Below are positions 15,529 to 23,604 of a stretch of DNA of 64,000 bases, one piece after another. The stretch covers positions 1 through 64,000 of the IMG/VR virus record IMGVR_UViG_3300046012_000505; one strand, 5' to 3'. Under the pieces are notes generated by a model that saw nothing but the letters and a program-made list of their open reading frames with translations, was not told the DNA's origin and made no database searches. Every line of letters starts with the position of its first letter. The stretch's first letter is position 1. A program made the translations under genes and the position numbers. The DNA comes from a virus.

Positions 15529-16847
15529 TTGCCGATCGCCGCCCAAAAGATGGTCTGCGGGTTCGACGATCCGTTGAAAATCGCGATTTGCGAAGTGGAC
15601 ACGGTGACCGAGCACGAGTTCGCCGGTGGCGAGTTGATATCGTAGGTGGCGAAGGCTGCAAAAACGGCGCCGGGGAACCCTGTAGGGAAGTTGACTGACG
15701 CGCTGCTCGATCCCGAAACGCTGGCCGATCCCCACTGGATAATCAGCCCGCCCGGCAGCTTGTAATAGCCGCTCGAACCGATTGACTTGTTCCCCGCGAA
15801 GCCTGCCGCCGTCAGCCATTGCGTCGCATCGGTTCCGGCCAGCGTCGTTGCCGCCGAGGCCGCCATCGACGCGATCGTCGCCGTCTTCGCCGCGTTGCTC
15901 GCCGCCGCATCCTGGATGACGAGGCTGTCCGAGGTGGTTGGCGTCGCCTTCGTCAGGAGGTCGGACGGTTCCAGATTGGCCGTGATGACTCCCGTCGCAG
16001 CGGAGAAGCTCAATCCGCCATTGGTCGCGTCGGTGATCGAGGCGACGCCCGACGCCGTACCCGAGATAATCTGAAACTGCGTGCCGTCGTATTCGATCTC
16101 GACAAGATCGCCGTTCTGTATCTCGCCGCCGATGCAGGCCGCAGGAGACCCGGTCGGCACCTTCCGAAATACGTTCTTCGCGCCAATGCTGTCGATGTTG
16201 ACCGTCGTCGCCCCGCTGTTCGCCGCTGTCGCGGTGAACGAGTATTTCGCTCCCGTCACGTACGAGGCGGCCGCCGGCGAGTAGGCCAGCGTGATCGCGT
16301 TGCCGGTTCCGCCCACGGTCGGGCGCGTGAAGATTTCCGACGTCGAGATGGTCAGATTGTCGGCCGCCAGGCCGCCCACGGTCAGCGCGCCGCCTACGGT
16401 CAACGCACCGACGAACGCATCGAACCGCTCGGCGATATTCGTCCCGTCGCTTTTCAGCATGACGGTTTGGCCCTGCGGCACGACAACCGTGGCCCCCGGC
16501 GTGCCGACGACCGCGATCGTCAGCGTGAACGCGCCGGACGTCGAATTCTTGACCGAGAAGAACCGATTCCGGCTGGCCGGCCAGAACACGCTGATGTCGC
16601 CGGTCAAGGCGCCCGTGAATATGAAATCCTGGTTGCGTGCCTGATCGGGAGCGCCCTGCACGCTCGCCAGGGTGACGTCCGCGTTGCCCGCGACGCTGAG
16701 GGACAGGATACCCGCGATGGCGCTGTCGATCAGCGTCATGTCCGTGTTGAGGAGCGTACCCCACGCGTTCGCCACGGCCGGGTCGAACGGCGTCGGCTCC
16801 GTCAAGAGGAGGTTCGCGCTGAAAGTCGAGATAGCAGCCTCCAACAA
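15525..16847 (-). CDS. Tail fibre-like protein
   Basis: About 440 residues, beta-rich. The first part contains NLLLTEPTPFDPAVANAWG and LNTDMTLIDSAIAG, a common opening for phage fibre proteins that refers to an N-terminal attachment module. The C-terminus (about 80 residues, from GYYKLPGGLIIQWGSASVSG to IFWAAIGN) matches the gp53-like C-terminal fibre tip, a likely receptor-binding domain. Start choice is uncertain. TTG codons at 16847 and 16844 precede a strong GGAGG, which lies five bases before an ATC codon, so initiation at a non-standard ATC is possible and would remove five residues. It is transcribed from the promoter at 16927. Its last four bases overlap the convergent sulfotransferase gene. 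Confidence 0.8.
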   Translation of the reverse strand: MLEAAISTFSANLLLTEPTPFDPAVANAWGTLLNTDMTLIDSAIAGILSLSVAGNADVTLASVQGAPDQARNQDFIFTGALTGDISVFWPASRNRFFSVKNSTSGAFTLTIAVVGTPGATVVVPQGQTVMLKSDGTNIAERFDAFVGALTVGGALTVGGLAADNLTISTSEIFTRPTVGGTGNAITLAYSPAAASYVTGAKYSFTATAANSGATTVNIDSIGAKNVFRKVPTGSPAACIGGEIQNGDLVEIEYDGTQFQIISGTASGVASITDATNGGLSFSAATGVITANLEPSDLLTKATPTTSDSLVIQDAAASNAAKTATIASMAASAATTLAGTDATQWLTAAGFAGNKSIGSSGYYKLPGGLIIQWGSASVSGSSSASVNFPTGFPGAVFAAFATYDINSPPANSCSVTVSTSQIAIFNGSSNPQTIFWAAIGN

Positions 16848-16926
16848 ATCGCTGTTGGTCGGCTACTCGCGAGCATCGCAATAAGCTGGCCGGTTGACAC
16901 GCCCCGCAGCACGCCGGGCAGGCGCT

Positions 16927-16955
16927 ATTCTACGCTGTCAGCGGGCTGGGTGCAA
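16927..16955 (-). promoter_or_regulatory. Sigma-70-like promoter for the tail fibre gene
   Basis: Minus strand: TTGCAC, 17-base spacer, TAGAAT, about 80 bases before the fibre gene. About 35 bases around it are similar to the promoter at 14300. Confidence 0.7.
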
Positions 16956-16973
16956 CGGCGGCTCCACGGCCCG

Positions 16974-17717
16974 TCAAGTCTGAGGCGGCGTTGCGAGCGG
17001 CGCCGGTGTACGCGAAGTCCAACCCTGGCTCGACCATTTTTTCCGGGCTTCCTCAACGTCCGCCGACTTGAGCAGCGTCTGAAACTGGCTCTCCCACGAC
17101 ACGGCGGTTTGCGGGTCCGATGACATCCCGCCAAAATCGCGCTGGAATCCGTACCACCACACAAGGCTGCCGGCGAGGAACAGGTCCGGGAGATACGTCG
17201 TCAGAAACGTCGTCGTGTTAGCCGCGCTCAACGGCGCCGGCCGCTGCGTCCCAAAGCACTCCACCGTGTAGGCGATATCCGGTGCCGGCGCGACCAGCAC
17301 GCTTACCTGATCCACCGGGCACCAGAACGTCGGCACGCTCGGCGCCGCCGGCGCTGTATCGCTCGGCCACATCGCCTCGAGAGCTTCCTTCGCCATCGGC
17401 AGCAGCGGCGGTTGCCGCACCCCGCCGACGAACACCGCCAGCTGCTCAAGCACCACGTAGACACCCTGATCGGTCGGCAGCGTGAATGTCCGGCTGTCGG
17501 GCGTCAGGGCACCCGTCCTGTCCGTCACCCGCGTCAGCAGCAGGTCGACCTCGCGGTAAATCCGCTGCTCGGCATACTCGATCGCCCGCGGATACGCGAT
17601 GTTGAAGGCTGCGTTCGATGACGGCGAGGCCGACGCCGCATCGGTGATCGTGCCGTCATACTGCAGCAGCACCGCGACGGCGTTGATCCATTCGCTGTAC
17701 GAATACCCTAGCGCCAT
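16974..17717 (-). CDS. Head-tail adaptor/neck protein
   Basis: A 247-residue protein from ATG 17717. It begins MALGYSYSEWINAVAVLLQY and contains AIEYAEQRIYREVDLLLTRV and YLPDLFLAGSLVWWYGFQRDFG. This is the pattern of the mainly helical adaptor proteins that bind below the portal in podoviruses, with the C-terminal helices pairing with the portal ring. It lies next to the second adaptor-like gene and a Zn-binding protein. The exact place in the neck cannot be read from sequence. Confidence 0.75.
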   Translation of the reverse strand: MALGYSYSEWINAVAVLLQYDGTITDAASASPSSNAAFNIAYPRAIEYAEQRIYREVDLLLTRVTDRTGALTPDSRTFTLPTDQGVYVVLEQLAVFVGGVRQPPLLPMAKEALEAMWPSDTAPAAPSVPTFWCPVDQVSVLVAPAPDIAYTVECFGTQRPAPLSAANTTTFLTTYLPDLFLAGSLVWWYGFQRDFGGMSSDPQTAVSWESQFQTLLKSADVEEARKKWSSQGWTSRTPAPLATPPQT

Positions 17718-17720
17718 CGG

Positions 17721-18050
17721 TCACTCGTCCCAGATTTGCAGCGATGGATTCGGCGGGGTCGCTGACTGAGTCGCCGACTCGCCGACATCCTCGGCGGCGT
17801 AGTTTTCAGGCCGCGGGTTTGCCACCGGGACGGGATCAGGCGGAATGATGCGGGCGCGCAGCTGCTCGTTGGGCACGTCTAAACACGGCCGGCATACAAG
17901 AACCTGTAAGTTGATGAGCTTAGTGCCGGCCCAGCCCCATTGGAATTGCAAATCCCGAAGATTGAAAAGTCGGGAGCACCGATCACAGACCGCGAATGCG
18001 CGCGGCGATCTTGGGTCGACACGCGCGTGACCATGGAATCGCCATGCCAT
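17721..18050 (-). CDS. Small protein with a zinc-binding motif
   Basis: A 109-residue protein starting MAWRFHGHARVDPRSPRAFA at ATG 18050. It contains two CxxC knuckles, CDRC (residues 22-25) and CRPC (about 53-56), separated by about 27 residues, which suggests one zinc ribbon. The C-terminal half is Pro-rich and probably disordered. It sits between two adaptor genes with spacings of 3 and 6 bases, so it is co-translated with them. Proteins of this kind recur beside podoviral adaptor genes; the function is not known to me. Confidence 0.75.
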   Translation of the reverse strand: MAWRFHGHARVDPRSPRAFAVCDRCSRLFNLRDLQFQWGWAGTKLINLQVLVCRPCLDVPNEQLRARIIPPDPVPVANPRPENYAAEDVGESATQSATPPNPSLQIWDE

Positions 18051-18056
18051 GTCAGG

Positions 18057-19253
18057 TCACCGGTAATACGACGAGAGGCCGGGAGAGATAAACAGACCGA
18101 CTCCCTCCTCGGCATCCTGCTTAGACGCCTTCATCCAAGCCTCTGCCGCCTCCTGCTTCAATTCCGCGACTGTGGTCGGCGGCGGCGGCGGGAACTTCCG
18201 CGCGAGCTTGGCAGCCAGGCCGGACGCGAACGCCTCAAAAAACCGCTGCGGCATGTCCATGGTGACGCCGCCGTTCATCACGGCATCCTGGATCTGTGTG
18301 ACGGTCCATGCGTAGAGCACATACGGCCCGTTGCCGTCCGGCACCATCCACAGCGTCGCGGTCGGATTGATCGTGCGGAGGAAGAACACACTGGTCGGAA
18401 ACCCCTGCTCCTCCTTGTTCGGCTGGGCCGCGTATTCGGTGCGCGAGATCGGGACAATGACGCGATCGAGCGGCGCGACGTTCGGCAATTGGTTCTCGAG
18501 TTGCGCCTGCCCCGCGTTCTCCGATACGGTCTCGCCGGATGCCGCATTCGCCGGCGCCGTGATCGTGAACACGCTAGAGCTCGTCACTGAAGCGACCGCA
18601 TACGAGCCAGAGAGCGTCAGGCCGCCTACCGTGACCGCCACCGGGACCGAGAACGGCACGCCGACCACGAGACCGTGGTTCGCCAGCGTCACGGTCACAG
18701 TGGGTGAGCCCAGCGTGGTCGCGAACGACGGCGTCAACCCGCCGGCAACCACCGAGCTCGTCGCGTTGCTCGCTGCGGCGATCGTGTAATTGTTGACGTC
18801 GACGACCGCGGCGATCTCGTAGAAGCCGAAAAGCACGATGCCGCCGACGGCGATCTGCACCACGACCGACATCCAGTTTCCGACCGCCATTCCGTGATTC
18901 GGCTGGTTGACATTCACGCTCGCCGAGCCAAGCGTCGTCGTGAAGACGCTCGACAGGTTGACCGGGTTACCGACCTGAAATTGCCGGATGAACCAGTCCG
19001 TGACCGCGATCACATTCGTCGGCAGCGCGTAAGTCGCGACGCCGGGCACCGTCGGGATGGCGAGGAGGTCTTGCTTCCAGGCGTTGGGCCCATCTTCGAC
19101 ATTCCAATCCGCAAGCAGCAGATTCGCGCTCATGCGGGCTTGGTAAAAATGATTCGCCGTGAGCGACGGCGGATGTATCTGGCAACGCGCGAAAGCCTCG
19201 AGCGTGAGATCGCCGAGGCTAGGCGCGAACGCAGTGGTGCCGCTGGATACCAC
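18057..19253 (-). CDS. Adaptor-like structural protein with inserted beta domain
   Basis: A 398-residue protein with a GTG start at 19253; AAGGAG lies five bases upstream. The outer parts (residues 1-100 and 260-398) resemble phage adaptor proteins: LGDLTLEAFARCQIHPPSLT, SANLLLADWNVEDGPNAWK, VIVPISRTEYAAQPNKEEQG and MPQRFFEAFASGLAAKLARK. A beta-rich block of two tandem units has been inserted at about residues 104-250, between DWFIRQFQVGN and the VIVPISRTEY strand. Each unit contains a NHG motif (QPNHGMAVGNW and LANHGLVVGVP). The same block occurs in the stabilisation protein at 12178-14205. The inserted domain probably faces the virion exterior. Confidence 0.8.
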   Translation of the reverse strand: MVSSGTTAFAPSLGDLTLEAFARCQIHPPSLTANHFYQARMSANLLLADWNVEDGPNAWKQDLLAIPTVPGVATYALPTNVIAVTDWFIRQFQVGNPVNLSSVFTTTLGSASVNVNQPNHGMAVGNWMSVVVQIAVGGIVLFGFYEIAAVVDVNNYTIAAASNATSSVVAGGLTPSFATTLGSPTVTVTLANHGLVVGVPFSVPVAVTVGGLTLSGSYAVASVTSSSVFTITAPANAASGETVSENAGQAQLENQLPNVAPLDRVIVPISRTEYAAQPNKEEQGFPTSVFFLRTINPTATLWMVPDGNGPYVLYAWTVTQIQDAVMNGGVTMDMPQRFFEAFASGLAAKLARKFPPPPPTTVAELKQEAAEAWMKASKQDAEEGVGLFISPGLSSYYR

Positions 19254-19262
19254 CGCGGCTCC

Positions 19263-19931
19263 TTACCCGCCCTTGCCGCCCGCCTGCCGAACGACCAGCG
19301 TGGCGGCGCCCGGGTTGGTCTGCGAGTTCAGCGTGAGCCGGACCCACGCCGGCGGAGCGGTATAGACGTCGTTCGCCTTGATCGTCTGGCTGGCGAGGTT
19401 GGGGTGCGGCTGCCAGGTCATTGACTGCACTGGCACCGCGACCTGCGGCAGCATGAGGTTGGGATCATCGACCGACGACTCGACGGTGTAGTTGACGACA
19501 CCGGTGACATCGACACCGAGATCGACCGGCCCGAACCCCATGTCATCCAACCGCGCCCACGCCGAGCTCGCCACGCCGTTCGTGCCGACGGTCACGGCCG
19601 CGGTCCAGCCGCCGCCGGCCGGCGTCGCCGAAATCAGGGTCTTGTAGTCGAGGACGGACGCGACCGTTCCGCCGGCGCCGGACGGCACAGCGAGCGTCTC
19701 GCCCTGCCTGGCGCCATAGCGATCGGTTCCGACCAGCACCAGCGTGCGCGCGCCGCCCTCGTTGCCGTAGGTCAGCAGGACGCGCCGTGGCGCATCGAGC
19801 GTGGCGACGCCGCCGGACACCAGCGAACCGTTGAGGGTCAGCGCCGTGCCGGACGTCGGCGTCTGTGATAGGGCGATGTTGTTCGCCGACGGGGCCGCAA
19901 GAGGACCGGCAGTCAGGGTGATGGGCCGCAC
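19263..19931 (-). CDS. Conserved virion-region protein, beta-rich
   Basis: A 222-residue protein with a GTG start at 19931; AAAGGAG lies eight bases upstream. The sequence is dominated by short strands and turns (GGARTLVLVGTDRYGARQGE; NYTVESSVDDPNLMLPQVA; PPAWVRLTLNSQTNPGAAT), as in capsid decoration or tail proteins. No enzymatic motif is visible. It lies between the capsid group and the adaptors and has the usual size of a podoviral minor structural protein. The end (RQAGGKGG) is a short basic tail. Confidence 0.65.
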   Translation of the reverse strand: MRPITLTAGPLAAPSANNIALSQTPTSGTALTLNGSLVSGGVATLDAPRRVLLTYGNEGGARTLVLVGTDRYGARQGETLAVPSGAGGTVASVLDYKTLISATPAGGGWTAAVTVGTNGVASSAWARLDDMGFGPVDLGVDVTGVVNYTVESSVDDPNLMLPQVAVPVQSMTWQPHPNLASQTIKANDVYTAPPAWVRLTLNSQTNPGAATLVVRQAGGKGG

Positions 19932-19967
19932 GATCAGCGCTCCTTTACTGAGGCGCCGGTTAAGCCC

Positions 19968-20177
19968 TCACGCCGAACCGATGCCGGGATACTTGCGATG
20001 CACGGCCGAGCGTACGGCAGCGCGTTCCGCCGGCGACCCGTTGCCCGATACGCGAGCCAGCGCATTCCGCGCGTGACTCGCATTCTCGATCGGATACCGC
20101 CGTCCCGGCAGCGCAAAGTCGCCGCCCGGGATGCGGTCACGCTGAGCGGCCGTCAGGCGGCCGCCGCGCGCCCGGTT
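19968..20177 (-). CDS. C-terminal partner frame without a usual start codon; probable +1 frameshift extension of the 20176-20475 gene
   Basis: This frame encodes a conserved-looking domain (RLTAAQRDRIPGGDFALPGR, then RRYPIENASHARNALARV and AVRSAVHRKYPGIGSA) but has no ATG, GTG or TTG at its beginning. It is open back to a TGA upstream without any usual start. The gene before it ends GGT-CCC-TAA-C. A +1 slip of tRNA-Pro from CCC to CCT at that stop codon would read on into this frame as ...DGP-NRARGGRLTAAQ. CCC followed by a stop and a U/pyrimidine is a documented kind of +1 shift site in phages (Listeria phage PSA). The other explanations are a CTG start at 20156, a natural frameshift mutation or a sequencing error. 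The domain is common in phage proteins of the virion region. Confidence 0.6.
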   Translation of the reverse strand, partial: NRARGGRLTAAQRDRIPGGDFALPGRRYPIENASHARNALARVSGNGSPAERAAVRSAVHRKYPGIGSA

Positions 20178-20475
20178 AGGGACCGTCTTCCGCGTTGCCG
20201 GTGTCGGCGTCGTGATCGCGCGCGTTGGTGATCTTCGAGGCGGTCGACAGCGGGCTCATATCGGCGCCGGCGCGGCCGCCGCGCTTGCGGCCCGGCCGGT
20301 CTAGGCGATGCTTCTTCGCCTTGTGGTGCTCGCCGTCGACGTGCTTCTTGACCTTGCCGCCGTGCTTCTTCTCGTCGGCTTCCTTCTCGACCTCGGAGCC
20401 CTGAGCGTTGTACGGCTTCGGGTGAACCGCCGGTTCGATCTTGCCGCCCGCGGCCTTATGACGTGCTCGGCTCAT
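20176..20475 (-). CDS. Small, highly basic/charged virion-region protein
   Basis: A 99-residue protein from ATG 20475, with AAAAGGAG seven bases upstream. It is rich in Lys, His, Gly and Glu (PKPYNAQGSEVEKEADEKKH, HGGKVKKH, PGRKRGGRAGAD), a type that occurs repeatedly in this phage (see 26967-28110). The KxGGR/GGKV phrases are probably disordered and could bind nucleic acid. It ends at CCC-TAA, where a +1 frameshift would extend it by about 68 residues. Confidence 0.75.
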   Translation of the reverse strand: MSRARHKAAGGKIEPAVHPKPYNAQGSEVEKEADEKKHGGKVKKHVDGEHHKAKKHRLDRPGRKRGGRAGADMSPLSTASKITNARDHDADTGNAEDGP

Positions 20476-20533
20476 CTGCGAACTCCTTTTGCCCGGATCC
20501 GTGGGCTCGGGCGGCGCGAGGCGCCGCGAAAGG

Positions 20534-21463
20534 TTAGGCCTGGGTGACGCCGACCAGCCCCTTGGCCGTCGCGATATTCGCCAACTGCGGGGTTGCGCTG
20601 ATGATGAGGCGCCGCGTGTTGTTAGATGCCGTCTGCATCGCGTAGGTGCCGCGCACGTCGCCGGTGGTCGCCGTCGCCGGGTCGGTCGTCACAGCCGCCG
20701 TGAACCCGGTGGTCGCCGAGATCAGCGTCGCGTCCGGCATGTAGATCTGGACGTACTGGAACCGGTCGACACGCATCGGGAAGCCGATCGTGTCGCTCTG
20801 GCCGACGCTCAGGTTCGCACCCGACAGCGTGCCCGCCGGCGTGATCGAGGCGACGTACTTGAACGCCTTCTTGCTCGTCGCCACGCCCGTATTGGCGAGC
20901 GTGACGGTCTCCGTCACCGGGTACCAGTAGATGTCGTACCCGCGGACCGTCGCCGTGCCGCCGCTGTCGTCGCCGGCCGACGTGAACTGCAGCGCCCGCG
21001 CGAGCGCCTTCGTCGGATCCCAGAGGTTATTGCCGCCAGACTGCCCGAACGCCACCGCACCAGACTGGCCGTCGATGGCGAGCAGCCCCGTGACCGTCGC
21101 GCCCGTGTCCGACCGCGTGATCGACTGGCCGACGGTGATGCCGGCCGCGGTCGACGAAGCGAGCGTCAGCGGCGTGCCAGCGGTCGGAACCTGCGCCGCG
21201 GCGATCGCGTTCGTCGTGATCGTCGACGGCACCTGATCGATCAACACGATCCGGCTGCAGCCCAGCCAGCCATACGTGCCCGTCGACTTGCCGCCGGGCT
21301 GATAGGCGAACGGGTAGCGCGGGTCCATGATCCCGAGCCCCTGATCGAACAGGGACGGTCCGCGATGCGGATTGCTGTCCTGCGCCTGACCGACCTGGCT
21401 GCCAGGCGGCGTGGCGGCCGCGCCGAAGACGACCAGAGGGCCGGCGAGTGCGTCGAGTGCCAT
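20534..21463 (-). CDS. Putative minor capsid/virion protein
   Basis: A 309-residue protein starting at ATG 21463, which overlaps the stop of the homing-endonuclease gene by one base (TAATG). The protein is beta-rich with many Gly, Thr and Ala residues. Visible phrases are DPRYPFAYQPGGKSTGTYGW, VRGYDIYWYPVTETVTLAN and DRFQYVQIYMPDATLISATT. Its place next to the capsid gene and its composition suggest a capsid-associated or decoration protein. Because the nuclease gene separates it from the capsid gene, the two were probably adjacent before that gene arrived. Confidence 0.7.
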   Translation of the reverse strand: MALDALAGPLVVFGAAATPPGSQVGQAQDSNPHRGPSLFDQGLGIMDPRYPFAYQPGGKSTGTYGWLGCSRIVLIDQVPSTITTNAIAAAQVPTAGTPLTLASSTAAGITVGQSITRSDTGATVTGLLAIDGQSGAVAFGQSGGNNLWDPTKALARALQFTSAGDDSGGTATVRGYDIYWYPVTETVTLANTGVATSKKAFKYVASITPAGTLSGANLSVGQSDTIGFPMRVDRFQYVQIYMPDATLISATTGFTAAVTTDPATATTGDVRGTYAMQTASNNTRRLIISATPQLANIATAKGLVGVTQA

Positions 21464-22527
21464 TACGCGGAGTCCTTCTTGGTCAGCGGGACGACGTTGT
21501 CCGGCGCCGGATCGGCTTGCAACGCGCGATGGCGCTCGAGGTAATCGGCGGCGGTGCGCAGCAGCCAGGGGTCGTCACCGACCAAGCCGAGCATCGCGTT
21601 GCAGGCAGTGCACAGCAGGTCGCGCGGCTGATCGGTCGCGTGGTCATGGTCGACGCAAAGCTGCTTGAGGGTGCCCTTTTGGCTCTGCCTCTCCGCGCGA
21701 CGACAGATCGCGCACGCGCCATTCTGCGCGGCGAGCATGCGCTTGTAGTCCCCATCGCTCAGGCCGAACCGGCCGAGATGGTAGTTCCGCTTGGCGGCGA
21801 CAGTTCCGTTCTCTTCGCGCTTCCACGGGAGCCGCCATGTGGCGTTGCCGGGGCCGATCGGGGCCGAATGCCTCACACGCATGAGCACATGATCGGCATC
21901 GGGCGGCTCGCCCATCTCGGCGAGAAACGCATCGAGCGAATCCCACCCGACAAGATGCGGCGCCCGCTGGATCGTCTCGTACCGAGCCCACCGCTGGCGG
22001 CGAGTCTCGCTTGGGTGACGAGGCATCAGCGTTCCGACGTCCGCCGGAACATCAGAACTCACCGCAGCATCATATGCAGCCGCCGCCTCCCCTGGCGTAT
22101 CGAAGACGCCGAGAAAGATGCGCCGATAGTTGCGCGTGAATGACGCGATCCACTTGCCCTTCTCAGAATTCCAGCTTACGCCCTTCAGGCCGCTGGTGTT
22201 CGTGCTGCGAATCTTGCCGCGGCGCGCAGTGGCACCTGCCGTCTCTTCGCGCAAATTTTCGATGCGCGCGTCGGTGCCGTCTCCGTTCCTCGGCACAACA
22301 TTGCCCGCAGGCCACTCACCGTGAACATAAAGCCACGCAAGTCGGCGGGCGTGATACTTCCGGCCGAATAGACCGATCAGCCAAGAATCTCTCCCGCCCG
22401 GATTGCCGGCCCTGGTGCCCACCGCTGCTCGATGGCCGGACGGCTTCTTCCAGGTGAAAACCCCGGTCGACGGATCGTAGCCCAGAACGTCGCGAAGCTG
22501 CTCTGCAGTGATATCGTCACGCGCCAT
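21463..22527 (-). CDS. Homing endonuclease: HNH + AP2 + endonuclease VII domains
   Basis: A 354-residue protein; I start it at ATG 22527 because GAGGAGG lies eight bases upstream (earlier in-frame codons have no such site). Domain order is: an N-terminal HNH_3-like module with YDPSTGVFTWKKPSGHRA and ARRLAWLYVHGEWPAGNVV plus NGDGTDARIENLR; an AP2 DNA-binding module (TSGLKGVSWNSEKGKWIASF to FLGVFDTPGEAAAAYDAA); and a C-terminal recombination endonuclease VII module (QNGACAICRR, LCVDHDHATDQPRDLLCTAC, NAMLGLVGDD) with its zinc cysteines and the DHDH active-site histidines. Free-standing genes like this cut DNA and spread by copying into phages that lack them. It interrupts the capsid operon and has its own TTGACT promoter-like element upstream. 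Confidence 0.9.
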   Translation of the reverse strand: MARDDITAEQLRDVLGYDPSTGVFTWKKPSGHRAAVGTRAGNPGGRDSWLIGLFGRKYHARRLAWLYVHGEWPAGNVVPRNGDGTDARIENLREETAGATARRGKIRSTNTSGLKGVSWNSEKGKWIASFTRNYRRIFLGVFDTPGEAAAAYDAAVSSDVPADVGTLMPRHPSETRRQRWARYETIQRAPHLVGWDSLDAFLAEMGEPPDADHVLMRVRHSAPIGPGNATWRLPWKREENGTVAAKRNYHLGRFGLSDGDYKRMLAAQNGACAICRRAERQSQKGTLKQLCVDHDHATDQPRDLLCTACNAMLGLVGDDPWLLRTAADYLERHRALQADPAPDNVVPLTKKDSA

Positions 22528-22556
22528 GTCAATAACCTCCTCGTTAAGTCTCGAAG

Positions 22557-22586
22557 AGGATACTTCATAGCGACGGGCGCAGTCAA
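22557..22586 (-). promoter_or_regulatory. Possible promoter of the homing endonuclease gene
   Basis: Minus strand TTGACT, 18-base spacer, TATCCT, ending about 30 bases before the start codon. The surrounding DNA is less GC-rich than the neighbourhood. Confidence 0.4.
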
Positions 22587-22668
22587 CAGCGGTATTCTCT
22601 ACCGCCTCAACTCCATCCCGGATATGCGCAATCGCTGCGAACACGTTAACCGAAGCTCCTGTTATAGC

Positions 22669-23583
22669 TTAGGAAGTCGGAAAACTTGCGTAGGCCGCTC
22701 TCGGATTATAATATCCGAAAGAGTACCGTTCGTATCCTTTTACGAGCAAGTTATCAGTGGTGAACTCTACCTGCATATCGGTCTCAAAAGCGATTCGCTC
22801 CATGTACGCGAGGCCCTTGATGTTGGTCAGCAGGAACCACGCGAAGGCGCTGGTCAGATAGTCGTTGACCAGGTAGCCCTCAGGCAGGCCACCGGCGGTG
22901 CTGCGGATCGCGTTCACGTCGTTGTCCGCGGTGCCGGGCCGGAGCTCGGTCTGCAGGAGGCGGATGGCGATCGGCTCGAGCTCGGGCGGGACGATGAGCT
23001 TGCGGCCGCGCGCGTGCATCTTCAGGTTGGCCTGATCGATGAAGTTGCGGCGGATCGAGATCATGGCCGACAGCAGGGTCGCCTCGTTGAGGTCGACCTG
23101 GACGCTCGGCGTGTTGGCGTACGTGTTGCCGTCGACCGGGTGCGCGGTCGAGAACAGCGCGACACCGTCGCCGCCGACCGCGCTGTTGAGCACGTTGCCG
23201 GTGTTCAGCACGTTGGCGCCGTAGATTTCCTTCGTCTGCGTGAAGGACTCCATGAGGCCGAGGTTCGACGGCTGGAACTGCGTCTTGTAGAGGTTGTCGT
23301 CGATCGCCTTGCGGGTGATCGCGTAGCCAAGAGCGATCTCGTTGTGCTCCTGGTTGAACGTGAACCGCTGGCCCGCGTTGTTGTCGAAGGTCGTTGCCTG
23401 ACCTTCGGTTTTCAGCGCGGCGAAGCCGAGATAGCGCGCCTCGACCGTGCGTTCGAGGGCCATCTCCGACTTCATGTAGTCGAAGATCTTGTCGTATTGC
23501 TTCTCGATCTGCTGATACTTGCCCGTGACCTCGCGGAGGCCCGGGAACAGCAGGTTGGCGATACTCGCGAGTGCGACCGGCAT
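22669..23583 (-). CDS. Major capsid protein
   Basis: A 304-residue protein from ATG 23583 with GGAGC six bases upstream. It opens with ASIANLLFPGLREVTGKY and an N-terminal helix (QQIEKQYDKIFDYMKSEMAL). It continues with the segments expected of an HK97-fold Mu-gpT-like subunit: GYAITRKAIDDNLYKTQF, LFSTAHPVDG, ARGRKLIVPPELEPIAIRLL and, near the end, VKGYERYSFGYYNPRAAY. The length is normal for this class, with no long cleaved delta domain. Its neighbours are a decoration-type protein upstream and, two genes further, the scaffold-like protein. The call is from motif recognition plus position. Confidence 0.85.
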   Translation of the reverse strand: MPVALASIANLLFPGLREVTGKYQQIEKQYDKIFDYMKSEMALERTVEARYLGFAALKTEGQATTFDNNAGQRFTFNQEHNEIALGYAITRKAIDDNLYKTQFQPSNLGLMESFTQTKEIYGANVLNTGNVLNSAVGGDGVALFSTAHPVDGNTYANTPSVQVDLNEATLLSAMISIRRNFIDQANLKMHARGRKLIVPPELEPIAIRLLQTELRPGTADNDVNAIRSTAGGLPEGYLVNDYLTSAFAWFLLTNIKGLAYMERIAFETDMQVEFTTDNLLVKGYERYSFGYYNPRAAYASFPTS

Positions 23584-23604
23584 GGTTTGCTCCTACGCTA
23601 TCCG

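Noticed and set aside
16961-16977. CTCCACGGCCCGTCAAG as a further operator copy
   Set aside because: One half-site is broken and it lies at the end of a gene, upstream of the promoter rather than between promoter and start.
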